In this document: one piece after another, positions 37,859 through 47,883 of the stretch | Layout: each line of letters opens with the position of its first letter | Numbering within the stretch: the first letter of the stretch is position 1 | Made by a program: the position numbers and the translations under genes | The notes under the pieces: model-generated | Told to the model about the DNA's origin: nothing | The model's input: only the letters and a program-made list of their open reading frames with translations | Databases searched by the model: none | Assembly (NCBI GenBank): GCA_014804655.1 | Contig: JAAUZK010000031.1 | Location: 12,477 to 76,476, forward strand | DNA: 64,000 bases | Direction of reading: 5' to 3' | Origin: Lachnospiraceae bacterium | GTDB taxonomy: Bacteria; Bacillota; Clostridia; Lachnospirales; Lachnospiraceae

Positions 37859-39157
37859 TTATTTCCCCGAAATCACAATCTTGTCAAAGGCAATGTAAGG
37901 CAATACGTCACTGCCGTTTTCTACCGTCTCTTTGGAGATGTCTACCACATTCATCAGCATCCTGGCAAGGTTGCCGCTGATCATCGTCTCGCTTACCGCA
38001 CCGGTGATTTCTCCATTCTCAATTAAAAAGCTGTTTTTGGCCACCCCGGAAAAGTCTCCGCTGCTACCCGGTCTTCCTCCTGAGAAGCGTCCTACGATAA
38101 GCCCTTTTTTGATTCCTTTCAGAATTTCCTCATAGGGAGTAGCGCCGCCCTCGATGATGACAGAGAAGGAAGAGCTCTTCTCACGCTCAAATCCGGACTT
38201 ATTTGCCACATACAGAGAGATCATAAAGGATTTAAGTATACCGTCCTTTATAATATCATAGTCTTCTTCCAGAAAACCGTCCGACGTAATGTGATCCCTG
38301 TCTACAACGCGGGGATCGGATGGTTTTATGGAAAGGGTAAGCCGTTCATCTGCCACCTTTTCATTCAGCTTATTAAGCCATATACTTGTCTTCTCCAAAA
38401 TGGCAGAATCACATGCGAAATTGCTGAGAATACCGTAAAGGAAAGAGCCAAGGCTGTCGGGAGTCAGGACGATGACACCCTCAAACTTGCCTTCAAGGGG
38501 AGTCGTCACAAGCTGAGCTTCCGCCTCCTTTAACTGTGTTTCAATGGTTCCCAGTTCTATAAAGGGGTTATCCAGATTATCTGTCATTACGCCTGTTCCA
38601 CAGATTGAAGTGGTCACATCTCCTTCATGCCCTGCAAACGACAGAGAAACCGAATACTTTCCCTTAAATACTTCACATTCCGTACCGTTGGTATTCAGGT
38701 AAAGGGTATGGATCTTCTGATGGGAAACGCTCAGTTGATCCACAAGGACCTTGGGATATCGCTTTTCGATATCAGCCATCAGTTCCCTGGTTCGTTCAAA
38801 GAGGCGTTCCATATCCGGCTCATAGCCGTTGTCATGAAAGCACTGTTTCTCCTGTACGGGTGCAATATCATATGCCTCATCCGCAATTCCCGATTCTGCA
38901 GAGGCAAGGGCCCCCTCCACAGCCGAATCGATGGAAACGTCGTCCAACTTATTCGTGGTGATGGAGCCTTTTTTGTTTTGATGATATACCGTAAGATTTA
39001 AACCATTGTCAAATAAGGTGCGGAACAGGGTAAACTCCCCGCCCTCTACATTAAATTCCTGTGTTTCCGTTTCCGTCACCCAGAATCCTGCCTTGTCCAC
39101 ACTATGTCTTTTTAAGGCGTCATTTACCCTGCCGCCTGCGCTTTTAATATCTACCAT
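37859..39157 (-). CDS. TldD/PmbA family protein (TldE/PmbA-like)
   Basis: GGRPGSSGDFSGVAKNSFLIENGEITGAVSETMISGNLARMLMNVVDIS; 3' partner of TldD. Confidence 0.85.
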   Translation of the reverse strand: MVDIKSAGGRVNDALKRHSVDKAGFWVTETETQEFNVEGGEFTLFRTLFDNGLNLTVYHQNKKGSITTNKLDDVSIDSAVEGALASAESGIADEAYDIAPVQEKQCFHDNGYEPDMERLFERTRELMADIEKRYPKVLVDQLSVSHQKIHTLYLNTNGTECEVFKGKYSVSLSFAGHEGDVTTSICGTGVMTDNLDNPFIELGTIETQLKEAEAQLVTTPLEGKFEGVIVLTPDSLGSFLYGILSNFACDSAILEKTSIWLNKLNEKVADERLTLSIKPSDPRVVDRDHITSDGFLEEDYDIIKDGILKSFMISLYVANKSGFEREKSSSFSVIIEGGATPYEEILKGIKKGLIVGRFSGGRPGSSGDFSGVAKNSFLIENGEITGAVSETMISGNLARMLMNVVDISKETVENGSDVLPYIAFDKIVISGK

Positions 39158-39160
39158 ATT

Positions 39161-39208
39161 ATAACCATGCCTTTCCGTAGCCTGCCGCCTACGCCGCAGA
39201 CACAAATC
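39161..39208 (-). promoter_or_regulatory. Recurring leader hairpin motif upstream of tldE-like gene
   Basis: Minus ATTTGTGTCTGCGGCGTAGGCGGCAGGCTACGGAAAGGCATGGTTAT. Confidence 0.45.
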
Positions 39209-39211
39209 GTT

Positions 39212-40597
39212 TTAACGTCCACCTATCATAATCTTGCAGCGGAGAGCCGGACCGCCCATGCCCACCGACATCGGCTGCTTTTTGCCACACGTACCGCTGC
39301 AGGTCCAGATGACCTCATCCGATACCATATCCACCGTCTTTAACATATCAAAGGCGACTCCTGAGACCGTGGTATCAAGAATAGGACGTGCAAGTTTCCC
39401 TTTTTTGATCTCATATCCCATGGTGACACCGAACATAAATTCGCCCGTAAGGTCTGCCTGCCCATTATTTGTGTTGATCAGATAATAACCGTCATCCACC
39501 GATGCGATAATATCTTCCAGCTTATCTTTTCCAGGCAGCACAGCCGTATTTCTCATGCGGATAAGCGGTTCATCCGAAAATGACCACGCACGGGCGTTAC
39601 CCAGAGGATTCATGTTAAAGTGCTGTGCGCTTTCGCGGCTGTTCAGATATCCTGTCAAAATGCCGTCCTTTATCAGAACTGCATCTTCCGCCGGCGTTCC
39701 CTCGTCGTCCAGAAATACGGGAAGCGGAGCAGGCTTACCAAAAGCGGTATGCGCAAAATCCACAAGGTTCACAAGCTCAGAAGCCACACGCCTGCCCAGA
39801 TTCGGTCCCGCCACGGAACCGCTCTGCACAAGGTCTGCTTCGACCGTGTGCCCCACCGCCTCATGTGCGATCATTCCGGACAAAAATCCTCCCAGAACCA
39901 CCGTTTTATAACCTGCGTCGGCATGGACGCCTTCGCGTTTGTGCATCAAGGTCTCATATAATTTATCTATTTCCGGGTAAAGGAGCGCCGGATCTGAAAA
40001 ATTATCCTCAAAATTGCCAAAACCGCCCACCGGTGTATATAATTCAACAGGATCACCCGAAGCCGATTCCGTGTTAAAGCTAAAAATAATGTGGACGCGC
40101 GGTGATGTGGTATGCCCATTGTAACCATCGGACGTGCATAATATTTTTTCCATGGAGTCCGCTCTCATTATGACGGAGCGGCTGGACAGATCAGGATAAG
40201 TTCCGGCAATGTAAGCGTCCAGCTCCTTACAGAACTCAAGATATCGTTTCTGCTCTGTGTCGGAAATCACTTTACCAACCGGTATCTGCCCTGCCGGTAT
40301 GACGGGGAAGGTGCCTTTATTCTTTTGGATATGTCTGTCCATAAACATAGCATTCTCCGTAGCCGCCTTCAATACAGTTTCCGCGGCCAAGGAAGAGCAT
40401 TCCGCCATAGATGAGAAACCGTACACTCCGTTCTTATATACTCTTGCGCAAACTCCTGAGACCTCGGAACGGCTGTTGGATGTCAGGCTGCCCTGTACCA
40501 ACGCGATATGCCTGTTACGGTTCTCCTGCGCTCTCAGTTCCATATGTACACCATCTTTAAACAGTGCCTTTTTACCTGAAATAAAATCATCAAGCAT
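39212..40597 (-). CDS. tldD: TldD-family metallopeptidase
   Basis: GMIAHEAVGHTVEADLVQSGS (HExxxH), DEGTPAEDAVLIKDGILTGYLNSRESA, CSGTCGKK. Confidence 0.9.
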   Translation of the reverse strand: MLDDFISGKKALFKDGVHMELRAQENRNRHIALVQGSLTSNSRSEVSGVCARVYKNGVYGFSSMAECSSLAAETVLKAATENAMFMDRHIQKNKGTFPVIPAGQIPVGKVISDTEQKRYLEFCKELDAYIAGTYPDLSSRSVIMRADSMEKILCTSDGYNGHTTSPRVHIIFSFNTESASGDPVELYTPVGGFGNFEDNFSDPALLYPEIDKLYETLMHKREGVHADAGYKTVVLGGFLSGMIAHEAVGHTVEADLVQSGSVAGPNLGRRVASELVNLVDFAHTAFGKPAPLPVFLDDEGTPAEDAVLIKDGILTGYLNSRESAQHFNMNPLGNARAWSFSDEPLIRMRNTAVLPGKDKLEDIIASVDDGYYLINTNNGQADLTGEFMFGVTMGYEIKKGKLARPILDTTVSGVAFDMLKTVDMVSDEVIWTCSGTCGKKQPMSVGMGGPALRCKIMIGGR

Positions 40598-40694
40598 TAT
40601 TGTTTCCTCCTTATTTTCATGGCAGGCAAAGAAACATTTCCACTTCTTTGCCCACAAACAAATTCAGTATAGCACATCCTGCGCATATCCACAA

Positions 40695-42035
40695 TTATTT
40701 CACCCAAAACGCCTCGTATTGCACATCCTCATCACAATACATGTTGGCAAACGTCAGGTCAGCATCATTGTAACAAATTCTGCTGTTTTCGCTGTAAATG
40801 GAGTAAATTCCCTCTTTTGCCAATCCGGCCAGCGCATCGTACTGAAGCGTGTCCGCGATATAGACGGGAATCATCCGAAGCAGAATTTCACTACAGCTCG
40901 ATTCGCTGCTATAGCATACCAGATCACTGCAGGCACTCCTGCAGATGCCGTCTTTTGTATCCAGATACGGGGTGCGTCTCTCTCCGCCTGAATATAAGTA
41001 AAATAAATGCTGCGCACTGCCCAATGCATAATCACGGAGACAGACTATACATGACGGACCGCTGTATTGTATGCTTGCCGCAGGATAAATCGTGGTATCC
41101 TGTCTGTTGTAAAAAATATAATCATAGACCTCTCCACTCCGGTCCAGATTTCTGGTAAATCCGTCCAGACTGGAAATGCAGCCCCTAAAATAACCTGCCG
41201 AAATCATCTCCTGTACCAGATAGTCCACAATAAAAGCATTCTTCATCCAATAAAAATCAATAAAACTTCCGATCTCATTTTCCGAAGCAAAATCCAGATA
41301 CTCCTCTGCTACCCTCAGACAGATCCTGTTTTCTCCCAGAAGTTCCAGATCTATCATCCGCGTATCATTGGCGAACCCTGCTACTGCGGCGTAGTAATCC
41401 GCCACATCCTGATTCAGATAAGGATCATATTCCACCGTCTGATATTCCTCCGTGCAGTAGAATAAACCATCATATTGCTCATAAACAGGCGCAAGATAGA
41501 GGCTTCTGTCCTCGGATTCCTGAATCAAAGAAAATGCCCGGTACAGAACATCGTCTACCTTCATCTCCTCGTTTGGATGGCGATTGATATAGTACATATT
41601 GTGAACATTTTCGTATTCCACATCATTTGTAAACATCCGAAACGCATATTCTGTGGCAGCGGAATAACATGCGGTGATCTCCTTATTCTCCGCTGTGGCT
41701 GAAGCCTCGCCCTGTCCCAGGCAATACAAAAACACAAAATCATCGCTACAATTTAGTTCTGAAGAATCGGCTTCTATTTCACTCCATCCGGAATCCTTTG
41801 ATGAAAGATTTGCCACACTAATAGCTAAAAAAAATGCTCCCACGATCAAAAAAACGACGGCCAGAACCAATCTCAGCCGCCTGTGCTCTGCCGGAAGTTC
41901 AATCTTATTCACTGGTTTCGGATGCGGCAGGTCTCTTCCCCCGCCGCCGGTTCTGCTTTCCCTCAAAGTTCTTCTCCTCATTCCTGTTTCATTCAACACG
42001 GCGCACGGAATGAAATGCTCCCGTGCGCCATACAT
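40695..42035 (-). CDS. Hypothetical membrane-anchored protein
   Basis: One TM helix (RLVLAVVFLIVGAFFLAISVANL) then a large extracellular domain; family not recognised. Confidence 0.55.
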   Translation of the reverse strand: MYGAREHFIPCAVLNETGMRRRTLRESRTGGGGRDLPHPKPVNKIELPAEHRRLRLVLAVVFLIVGAFFLAISVANLSSKDSGWSEIEADSSELNCSDDFVFLYCLGQGEASATAENKEITACYSAATEYAFRMFTNDVEYENVHNMYYINRHPNEEMKVDDVLYRAFSLIQESEDRSLYLAPVYEQYDGLFYCTEEYQTVEYDPYLNQDVADYYAAVAGFANDTRMIDLELLGENRICLRVAEEYLDFASENEIGSFIDFYWMKNAFIVDYLVQEMISAGYFRGCISSLDGFTRNLDRSGEVYDYIFYNRQDTTIYPAASIQYSGPSCIVCLRDYALGSAQHLFYLYSGGERRTPYLDTKDGICRSACSDLVCYSSESSCSEILLRMIPVYIADTLQYDALAGLAKEGIYSIYSENSRICYNDADLTFANMYCDEDVQYEAFWVK

Positions 42036-42143
42036 TTATATAAGAAATTCTTAAGTTTAATTCGAGTTCGCCGAGATGCACAGCATCTCATGGGCGATAT
42101 CTCGCAATCGAGCTTGCCTCGCAACCCCGCAAAGCTCAATTTT

Positions 42144-43454
42144 TTATATTACCGCCAATAATATCAACAGCAGGAAGATAAGCACGATCACAGCCAGAGT
42201 GATCAGCCCGGCAATAGCCCCTCTCTTACATGCCCTGTAATTTCGAATATGATTGATCCGCCTGAAGATAAATGCCGCAATCAGTCCGAGTATTGGCAGG
42301 AAGAATGAAAGAAGCTTATATATGAATGATCCCGTATCATGAACAGGCGGAAGCTTTATCTCATCCTCTGAGGCTGTCACCTCCTGCACATGATCCGTAA
42401 TCTCAGTACCGGAAAAATTAATGGTAATAGCTTTAACAGGCTCATTCTTGTCCCTGATGGCTTTATACTCCTCAATCTCCTTTTTGCTTCCGTATACATA
42501 GTGGTTATGGCCGATGTTGACTAACTCCGGCTCTTCCTCGCTGTAATCATGGATGGAAGGATCGTATGTATAGAGCACTTTGTTCTTCTCAAGTTTCGGA
42601 TCCGGAATGGGAATCGCCGAAATCAGAGAGTGGGTGTAAGGATGCAGTGGAAAGTTGAAAAGCTCCTCCGCCTCTGCAATCTCCACAATTTTACCTTTAT
42701 AAATAACACCGATACGATCTGAAATAAACCTTACCACAGACAGATCGTGTGCAATAAAGAGATATGTAATCTCTTTTTCACGCTGGAATTTCTTCATCAG
42801 GTTCAGCACCTGCGCACGAATAGACACATCCAGCGCAGAAATAGGCTCATCCGCCACTACCAGCTCCGGTTCCATAACCATAGCGCGGGCGATACCGATA
42901 CGCTGACGCTGTCCGCCGGAAAACTCATGCGGGTATCTGGTCAGATGTTCAGGCAGAAGCCCTACCTCTTTGATCATATTTTCCACCTTTTGCTGACGGT
43001 CAGCCTTGCTCGTATAGAGATGGAAATTGTACAGTCCTTCGGAAATAATATAATCCACTGTCGCTCTGTCATTTAAAGAAGCGGCAGGATCCTGGAACAC
43101 CATCTGAATGTTACGAATCACCTTACGATCCAGTGCGCGGGGAATTTTCCCTGAAATACGGACACCTTTATACAATATTTCACCGCCTGCAAGCGGATTA
43201 ACGCGAATGACAGCCCGTCCCACAGTAGTCTTTCCCGAACCGGATTCTCCTACCAATGAAAAAGTTTCTCCTTTGTAAATATCAAAGGAAGCATTCTGTA
43301 CGGCTTTGACCGCATTTTCCTTTTTTCCAAAAGTGATATCAACGTTCTTAACCGACAGCAGGATTTCCTTTCCGTCTTCATTAAGCGGTCCATGTTCGGG
43401 AAAAACGGTGGCGGTACTTGATTTTGAGTTTGAATTTAAATTTGACACAATCAC
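42144..43454 (-). CDS. oppF: Peptide ABC transporter ATPase (OppF type) with C-terminal TM extension
   Basis: [46 protein letters not shown]-terminal hydrophobic segments. Confidence 0.88.
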   Translation of the reverse strand: MIVSNLNSNSKSSTATVFPEHGPLNEDGKEILLSVKNVDITFGKKENAVKAVQNASFDIYKGETFSLVGESGSGKTTVGRAVIRVNPLAGGEILYKGVRISGKIPRALDRKVIRNIQMVFQDPAASLNDRATVDYIISEGLYNFHLYTSKADRQQKVENMIKEVGLLPEHLTRYPHEFSGGQRQRIGIARAMVMEPELVVADEPISALDVSIRAQVLNLMKKFQREKEITYLFIAHDLSVVRFISDRIGVIYKGKIVEIAEAEELFNFPLHPYTHSLISAIPIPDPKLEKNKVLYTYDPSIHDYSEEEPELVNIGHNHYVYGSKKEIEEYKAIRDKNEPVKAITINFSGTEITDHVQEVTASEDEIKLPPVHDTGSFIYKLLSFFLPILGLIAAFIFRRINHIRNYRACKRGAIAGLITLAVIVLIFLLLILLAVI

Positions 43455-45208
43455 ACCCCCTGAATATTGTATGCATGCATGAGCCGCTCATGAAGATTAC
43501 AGATGATCTCCGGCTTCTCAATTTTCGGAGCATCCGGATCCAAAAGCCATGTCTTGGCAAAATGCGTATCGCTGACCGAAAACATCGGTGGCTCCAGCAG
43601 TGTATCGATTTTCATGCAATATGGATTTCGGGGCGCAAACGCATCTCCCGTAATTTCATTATAAAGGGAAGGCGGTGTACCGGTAATGGAATATAGTTCG
43701 GTATCAGGCTCCGCCAACTGAGGCAGCGAGGACAATAATGCCCATGTATAAGGATGGCGCGGATCATAGAACACATCCTCTACCGTTCCCAGTTCTACAA
43801 TCTGTCCTCCATAAACCACTGCCACCCGGTCGGCAATATTTGCCACAACTCCCAGGTCATGCGTGATAAAGACGATCGTATAATTAAATTCTTTCTGCAA
43901 ATCCTTGATCAGCTGTAAAATCTGTGCCTGTATGGTCACATCCAGCGCAGTAGTCGGCTCATCACAAATCAGAATCTTCGGCTGGCATGAAAGCGCAATC
44001 GCGATAACAATACGCTGGCGCATACCGCCGGAATACTGGAAAGGATAATCATCGTAACGGGCAGCCGGATTCGGAATGCCTACTTTCTGCATCAAATCCA
44101 AAGCCTGCATCCTTGCCTGCGCTTCAGAGCAGTTCTGATGCTTTATAATAATGGAAGAAATCTGTTTTCCGATTGTAATAATAGGATTTAGGGATGTCAT
44201 GGGATCCTGAAAAACAGTAGCAATCTTCTTTCCGCGAACCTGTGCCCAGTCCTTGGGAAACTGCATATAAGCTAAATCCAAAATACAATAACCGATCAGT
44301 TCGCTATTCGTTTCGCTTACAAATTTTACCCTTGGTACAATGCCGTCGTAAATACCGTTATGCTGTGCCTCATCCTTCCAGTCGATTCCGAGTTTCATCG
44401 CGTCTTTGAAGGATTCCATCAATTGATTCATAACCTTTCTTCGGCGTATTAAATCGCCTCTGGCAACAGACAGATATATTTCTTTTGCCAGTTTCTCATT
44501 TCTGTCCAAAACATCCTTAGAGAGTTCTTTATGGATCAGCTTATCATATTTCTCCTTAAGTTCCGCTTCACGTCTGGCATACTGCGCATTATACTCCGTA
44601 TCATGCTCTGCAGCTTCTTTCTGCTTGAGGATTTTCTCTTTATTACGGGCTTCCAGCTCTTTGATCTGCGTATCCAGCCGGGAAATCTCCTCCTGTGCAG
44701 CCTTGATCTCTTCTTTGTCCCTGGAACGGTCCATCGCCGTCTTACGGTTATAAACCTCTGTCCGCTGGAACGTCAGATCTTTCAACTCTTTTTCTTGCGC
44801 CGCTCTCTCTTCTTCACTGAGTTCGTAACGATCTCTTTTCTCCGCTTCAAGGGCAAGAATCTCGCGATATACGGAAGCGCCCGGCTCCAGCTTTGAAAAA
44901 GTATCCAGTTTTTCCTTAATGGAAGCGATATTGCGGCGTGTTTTATCATTTAACTGTACGCGTGTATCTGCAAGCTCCTCATCATGGAATACAATATGTC
45001 CGTTGCTGACAAACCCGTTGGAATCCAGCATTCCGGCAAAAGTTTTAGTAAAAACGGATTTGCCCGAACCGGACTCTCCTACAATAGCAATCGACTCATT
45101 CTCATATATATCAAGGGATATCCCGCGAATCGCCTTCAAAATCCGCCCGCGGACACGGAATTTTACTTCCAGATCCCGGACAGACAACAGTACCTTTTTA
45201 TTTTCCAT
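43451..45208 (-). CDS. oppD: Peptide ABC transporter ATPase (OppD type) with long internal insertion
   Basis: [48 protein letters not shown]; Walker A Lys50 and Q-loop Gln334. Confidence 0.88.
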   Translation of the reverse strand: MENKKVLLSVRDLEVKFRVRGRILKAIRGISLDIYENESIAIVGESGSGKSVFTKTFAGMLDSNGFVSNGHIVFHDEELADTRVQLNDKTRRNIASIKEKLDTFSKLEPGASVYREILALEAEKRDRYELSEEERAAQEKELKDLTFQRTEVYNRKTAMDRSRDKEEIKAAQEEISRLDTQIKELEARNKEKILKQKEAAEHDTEYNAQYARREAELKEKYDKLIHKELSKDVLDRNEKLAKEIYLSVARGDLIRRRKVMNQLMESFKDAMKLGIDWKDEAQHNGIYDGIVPRVKFVSETNSELIGYCILDLAYMQFPKDWAQVRGKKIATVFQDPMTSLNPIITIGKQISSIIIKHQNCSEAQARMQALDLMQKVGIPNPAARYDDYPFQYSGGMRQRIVIAIALSCQPKILICDEPTTALDVTIQAQILQLIKDLQKEFNYTIVFITHDLGVVANIADRVAVVYGGQIVELGTVEDVFYDPRHPYTWALLSSLPQLAEPDTELYSITGTPPSLYNEITGDAFAPRNPYCMKIDTLLEPPMFSVSDTHFAKTWLLDPDAPKIEKPEIICNLHERLMHAYNIQGV

Positions 45209-45218
45209 GCTCTACCTC

Positions 45219-46199
45219 CTACATATGCGTCCGAGGATCGGATGCATCACCCAGATTCTGTCCCACCACATACAGTACAATCGTGATGATAGAAACAACT
45301 GCTACAGGACCCCAGAATTCCAACTCCCAGCCCGGTGTCACCATGGCCGCCTCAGCCGCATAAATCAGACGTCCAAGAGACATCTCACTCATGCCCATTC
45401 CGATGTAAGCTAAGAACACTTCATAGGAGATATAGGACGGAAGCTCCGTTGCAAGCAAAGTTACGATCACCGATGTCATAAAAGGCAGAATATTTTTTAT
45501 GGCAATCTTTATCGTGGAAGTACCCAGACATCTGGACGCCAGATTATATTCCCTGTCACGGATGATCAGTACCTGTGTACGGATAAAATACGCTATGCTC
45601 AGCCATCCGACGATCGTAAGTGCAAACACCATCGTCCAGAAAGTAGGCGAAAACAGCATGGAAAGCACGGATATGATCAGAATCAATGGTACATTTCCGA
45701 TAATATTGTAAACCTCTGTCATGATGATATCCACTTTCTTGGAAAATCCCCACACCGCTCCCAACAATACGCCGATGGTCATATTGATGGCCGCGCACAA
45801 AAATGCCAAAGAAATTGAAATCTTCGCCCCGTTCCAGACTGCTTCAAAGGTCGGCTCTCCGGACGCTCCCGAACCGAGAATCCATTTCAAACCGAAGCCA
45901 AAATGTTCGAACGCGCCGCTGGGGGAGAGATGCTTAGCTCCGGTATCCAGCAGGTTGGCATAAGGATCATAATCCGTCACCGTAGGATATATGTATGCAA
46001 ATGCAATTACAAACAACAGAAGACTCAAAATAACAATATTCACTTTGTTCCGGAAAAACACACGGAACACCGACTTCCAGTAGGAATACCTCGGCGCTGC
46101 TATTTTTTCCGACTCCGTATCACTATGTGCCACACGGCTGAACAACTCTTCTTTACTTAAGCCGGTCTTACTTTTCAATTCTTCATACATTCCTATCAC
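45219..46199 (-). CDS. oppC: Peptide ABC transporter permease (OppC type)
   Basis: Multi-TM permease; ASRCLGTSTIKIAIKNILPFM. Confidence 0.9.
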   Translation of the reverse strand: MIGMYEELKSKTGLSKEELFSRVAHSDTESEKIAAPRYSYWKSVFRVFFRNKVNIVILSLLLFVIAFAYIYPTVTDYDPYANLLDTGAKHLSPSGAFEHFGFGLKWILGSGASGEPTFEAVWNGAKISISLAFLCAAINMTIGVLLGAVWGFSKKVDIIMTEVYNIIGNVPLILIISVLSMLFSPTFWTMVFALTIVGWLSIAYFIRTQVLIIRDREYNLASRCLGTSTIKIAIKNILPFMTSVIVTLLATELPSYISYEVFLAYIGMGMSEMSLGRLIYAAEAAMVTPGWELEFWGPVAVVSIITIVLYVVGQNLGDASDPRTHM

Positions 46200-47818
46200 C
46201 TGCCTTTCGATGTAAATGAAATCCGAGGGTCTACACTGGCTATCAAAATATCTCCCAGAATAATGGAAGTTACCGTCAACAGCGCATAGAACAAGGCAAC
46301 GCCCACAATGACGCCGTTATCGTACTTGTTGATAGCCTGAGTCAGCAGATTACCTGCACCGGGAACAGCGTACACACGCTCGGTGATAATTGCTCCTACC
46401 ATAGCAGTCAGGATACTTCCTGGAATACCATGGACAAGAGGGATCGCAGCATTCTTCCAGATATGCTTCGTAAAGATTTCTGTCTCGCTTAATCCTCCTG
46501 ATCTGGCAAACTTCACATAATCGCTGTTCATCTGGTCGATCATGTAACGCCGCATCCATTTCATCAGACTACCGACGCTGGGCAGTGTCAGAGATATAAT
46601 GGGCATGATGAACATAAGCTTACTGGATGAATCCATATCAAACAATGTAGGTAGTTTGAATACGCTTCCGCCAATCGCTTTAAACAGGAAAATATATGCC
46701 AGTGGAGGCACTGCTATAATGAATATAATATATAATGTGCCGATTTTATCCAAAATGCCGTTCTTGAACCGTGCCATTAATATTCCAATCGGAAGGCCGA
46801 GAACATAGGCAATTATAGTCGATATAATACCGATCACAAAGGAATATCCCAGTTTTGACATGCTTCTTTTATGTGTAATCGTATTTGTGTAATCATCCGT
46901 AAACCGTGCTGCATACATATCGCTCATCTCCAGAGATCCTTCCGCATATGTTGCGGTATGCAGATCATCGGCGCTTTGCTCAACATGCCCTGTGGGATAA
47001 CTCACAGTACCCAGCACATAGCTACCCTGGGATGCAGTCATTGTTTCAAACACATCAACGCCACGGTTAACAGTGTAAGATTCTCCCAGATTCAGCGTCA
47101 GGAAATTCTGATGGAAATAAGGGAATTTTTTGTCGAAATACATTAAGTATTTATGTTTCGTACCGTTTCCAATAATAGCAGGTGAAAATTTATCCCCGCC
47201 GTAAAGCGGGTCATAGAGCGTAAATGTCAGTTTACGTTCTCCAATATCCGTATATTCATCCACATAATGAATGTTATCAAGGAAAAACATTCCCGTAAAA
47301 TAAGAAACAACACGGGTATACAAAGGTTTATCCCTGGTAGCAAATAAAGCTGCCTGCCCACCGTCCTTCACCCGGCCATTTGTCTTTTTATCCGCATCCA
47401 GACGTACAATGGTATACCCCTGGCTTTCATATTCTTCCGTAAATTTCTGAATATATTCGGCCGCGATCTCTTTATCCTTTTCCGGCGTCTGCCCGATAAG
47501 CGCCGCATCGCTTCTGTTTTCTTCGTCAAGTTCTCCTCTTTTTACCAACATGGTAATATAGTCCGAATAATTCACATAGTCCACATAACCAAACGCCTGA
47601 TACCGGGTTTGTTCATATGTAATTCTCGCATTACTCTGCGTCTTGGTGTAATTGCTGTCACCGGCAAAGATATTGCCTCTGTCCATCAAAGAGTAGACAA
47701 GTATCATGATAAGAATTACCACACAGATTGCAGAGAGTGTTCCCTTTATAATTCGCTGCACTATATATTTTGCCACTTTCCTATCCCTCCATGAAATGCC
47801 CTTCCCTATTCTATACAA
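46196..47818 (-). CDS. oppB: Peptide ABC transporter permease (OppB type) with large extracytoplasmic insertion
   Basis: Single TM, ~250-aa soluble segment, then permease core; FARSGGLSETEIFTKHIWKNAAIPLVHGIPG. Confidence 0.9.
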   Translation of the reverse strand: MYRIGKGISWRDRKVAKYIVQRIIKGTLSAICVVILIMILVYSLMDRGNIFAGDSNYTKTQSNARITYEQTRYQAFGYVDYVNYSDYITMLVKRGELDEENRSDAALIGQTPEKDKEIAAEYIQKFTEEYESQGYTIVRLDADKKTNGRVKDGGQAALFATRDKPLYTRVVSYFTGMFFLDNIHYVDEYTDIGERKLTFTLYDPLYGGDKFSPAIIGNGTKHKYLMYFDKKFPYFHQNFLTLNLGESYTVNRGVDVFETMTASQGSYVLGTVSYPTGHVEQSADDLHTATYAEGSLEMSDMYAARFTDDYTNTITHKRSMSKLGYSFVIGIISTIIAYVLGLPIGILMARFKNGILDKIGTLYIIFIIAVPPLAYIFLFKAIGGSVFKLPTLFDMDSSSKLMFIMPIISLTLPSVGSLMKWMRRYMIDQMNSDYVKFARSGGLSETEIFTKHIWKNAAIPLVHGIPGSILTAMVGAIITERVYAVPGAGNLLTQAINKYDNGVIVGVALFYALLTVTSIILGDILIASVDPRISFTSKGR

Positions 47819-47883
47819 GGAAGTGCGGAGAAGTAAGACTCCCCCGCACCTCCATCAGTGCTTTCAATTTTCACTGCTGTATC

